A stretch of DNA of 5,779 nt. Source: Bacilli bacterium (GTDB taxonomy: Bacteria > Bacillota_I > Bacilli_A > RF39 > UBA660). Made by a program: the position numbers and the translations under genes. The stretch covers positions 1 through 5,779 of the forward strand of contig JAEDJI010000043.1 of assembly GCA_016296435.1 (NCBI GenBank), given 5' to 3'. Positions 5,699 through 5,779 of this stretch are shown piece after piece (position 1 is the stretch's first letter; every line of letters begins with the position of its first letter). The notes under the pieces were generated by a model, which had not been told where the DNA came from, ran no database searches, and worked only from the letters and a program-made list of their open reading frames with translations.

Positions 5699-5712
5699 CA
5701 CTTTTTCAAGTG
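5699..5712 (-). other. Hairpin in the tRNA-Ser precursor leader
   Basis: On the minus strand CACTT (5712-5708), GAAA loop and AAGTG (5703-5699) form a 5-bp hairpin with a GNRA-type tetraloop. It starts at about the predicted transcription start and ends 5 nt before the mature tRNA 5' end, so it would form most of the leader removed by RNase P. Confidence 0.55.
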
Positions 5713-5719
5713 CATATTT

Positions 5720-5748
5720 ATTATATGATATATTTTAATTATTTTCAA
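5720..5748 (-). promoter_or_regulatory. Promoter of tRNA-Ser
   Basis: On the minus strand TTGAAA (5748-5743), a 17-nt spacer and a perfect TATAAT (5725-5720) form a strong SigA-type promoter. The start point would be near 5713, about 20 nt before the tRNA. Both hexamers and the spacer length are the same as in the surface protein promoter at 1917-1945. Confidence 0.85.
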
Positions 5749-5779
5749 GCATTTTTTGATAATATTATAATTATTGTTG

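Noticed and set aside
1..5779. CRISPR array, insertion sequence or integrase next to the tRNA
   Set aside because: No regularly spaced repeats, transposase or recombinase motifs were seen, and no direct repeat of the tRNA 3' end was found in the window.

Overview
The window is strongly AT-rich chromosomal DNA from a low-GC Gram-positive bacterium. UGA is a true stop (it ends at least two genes) and UGG encodes Trp, so the code is standard rather than the Mycoplasma code. Good Shine-Dalgarno sites, TTGAAA-N17-TATAAT promoters, a lipoprotein, a peptidoglycan peptidase and a CCA-encoding tRNA fit a reduced, possibly uncultured gut lineage of Bacilli (RF39-like or a relative). That placement is inference from style only.

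Layout. Positions 1-1871 (minus) hold the N-terminal 623 residues of a large membrane-anchored surface protein that runs off the left edge; it has its own clear promoter. Next on the same strand is rnc (RNase III), with a terminator overlapping its stop codon. Divergent from rnc is a two-gene plus-strand operon: yidD (73 aa, TTG start) and a ZnuA/TroA-type substrate-binding lipoprotein in which the usual metal-ligand histidines are replaced. A bidirectional hairpin of 11 bp per arm separates it from a convergent M23 (LytM-type) peptidase with an SH3-like domain and no signal peptide.

From about 4760 to 5600 the DNA is sparser and accessory-looking. It contains a doubtful 51-aa ORF, a 160-bp gap with a locally GC-richer foldable segment, a 63-aa ribbon-helix-helix DNA-binding protein, and a divergent 39-aa cationic peptide ORF. 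The space between the last two carries repeated AT-rich sequences and a 16-bp palindrome. The right end is a complete tRNA-Ser(GCU) on the minus strand, with a near-consensus promoter and a terminator shared with the 39-aa ORF.

Functional links. YidD (membrane protein insertion), the lipoprotein, the M23 enzyme and the large surface protein all concern the cell envelope, but only yidD and the lipoprotein are clearly co-transcribed. The most interesting points are the histidine-less metal-binding-protein homologue, the RHH/small-peptide divergent pair with candidate operators, and the unexplained structured island at 5040-5130. No CRISPR array, insertion sequence, integrase or rRNA was seen. 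I see no single convincing new multi-gene system.
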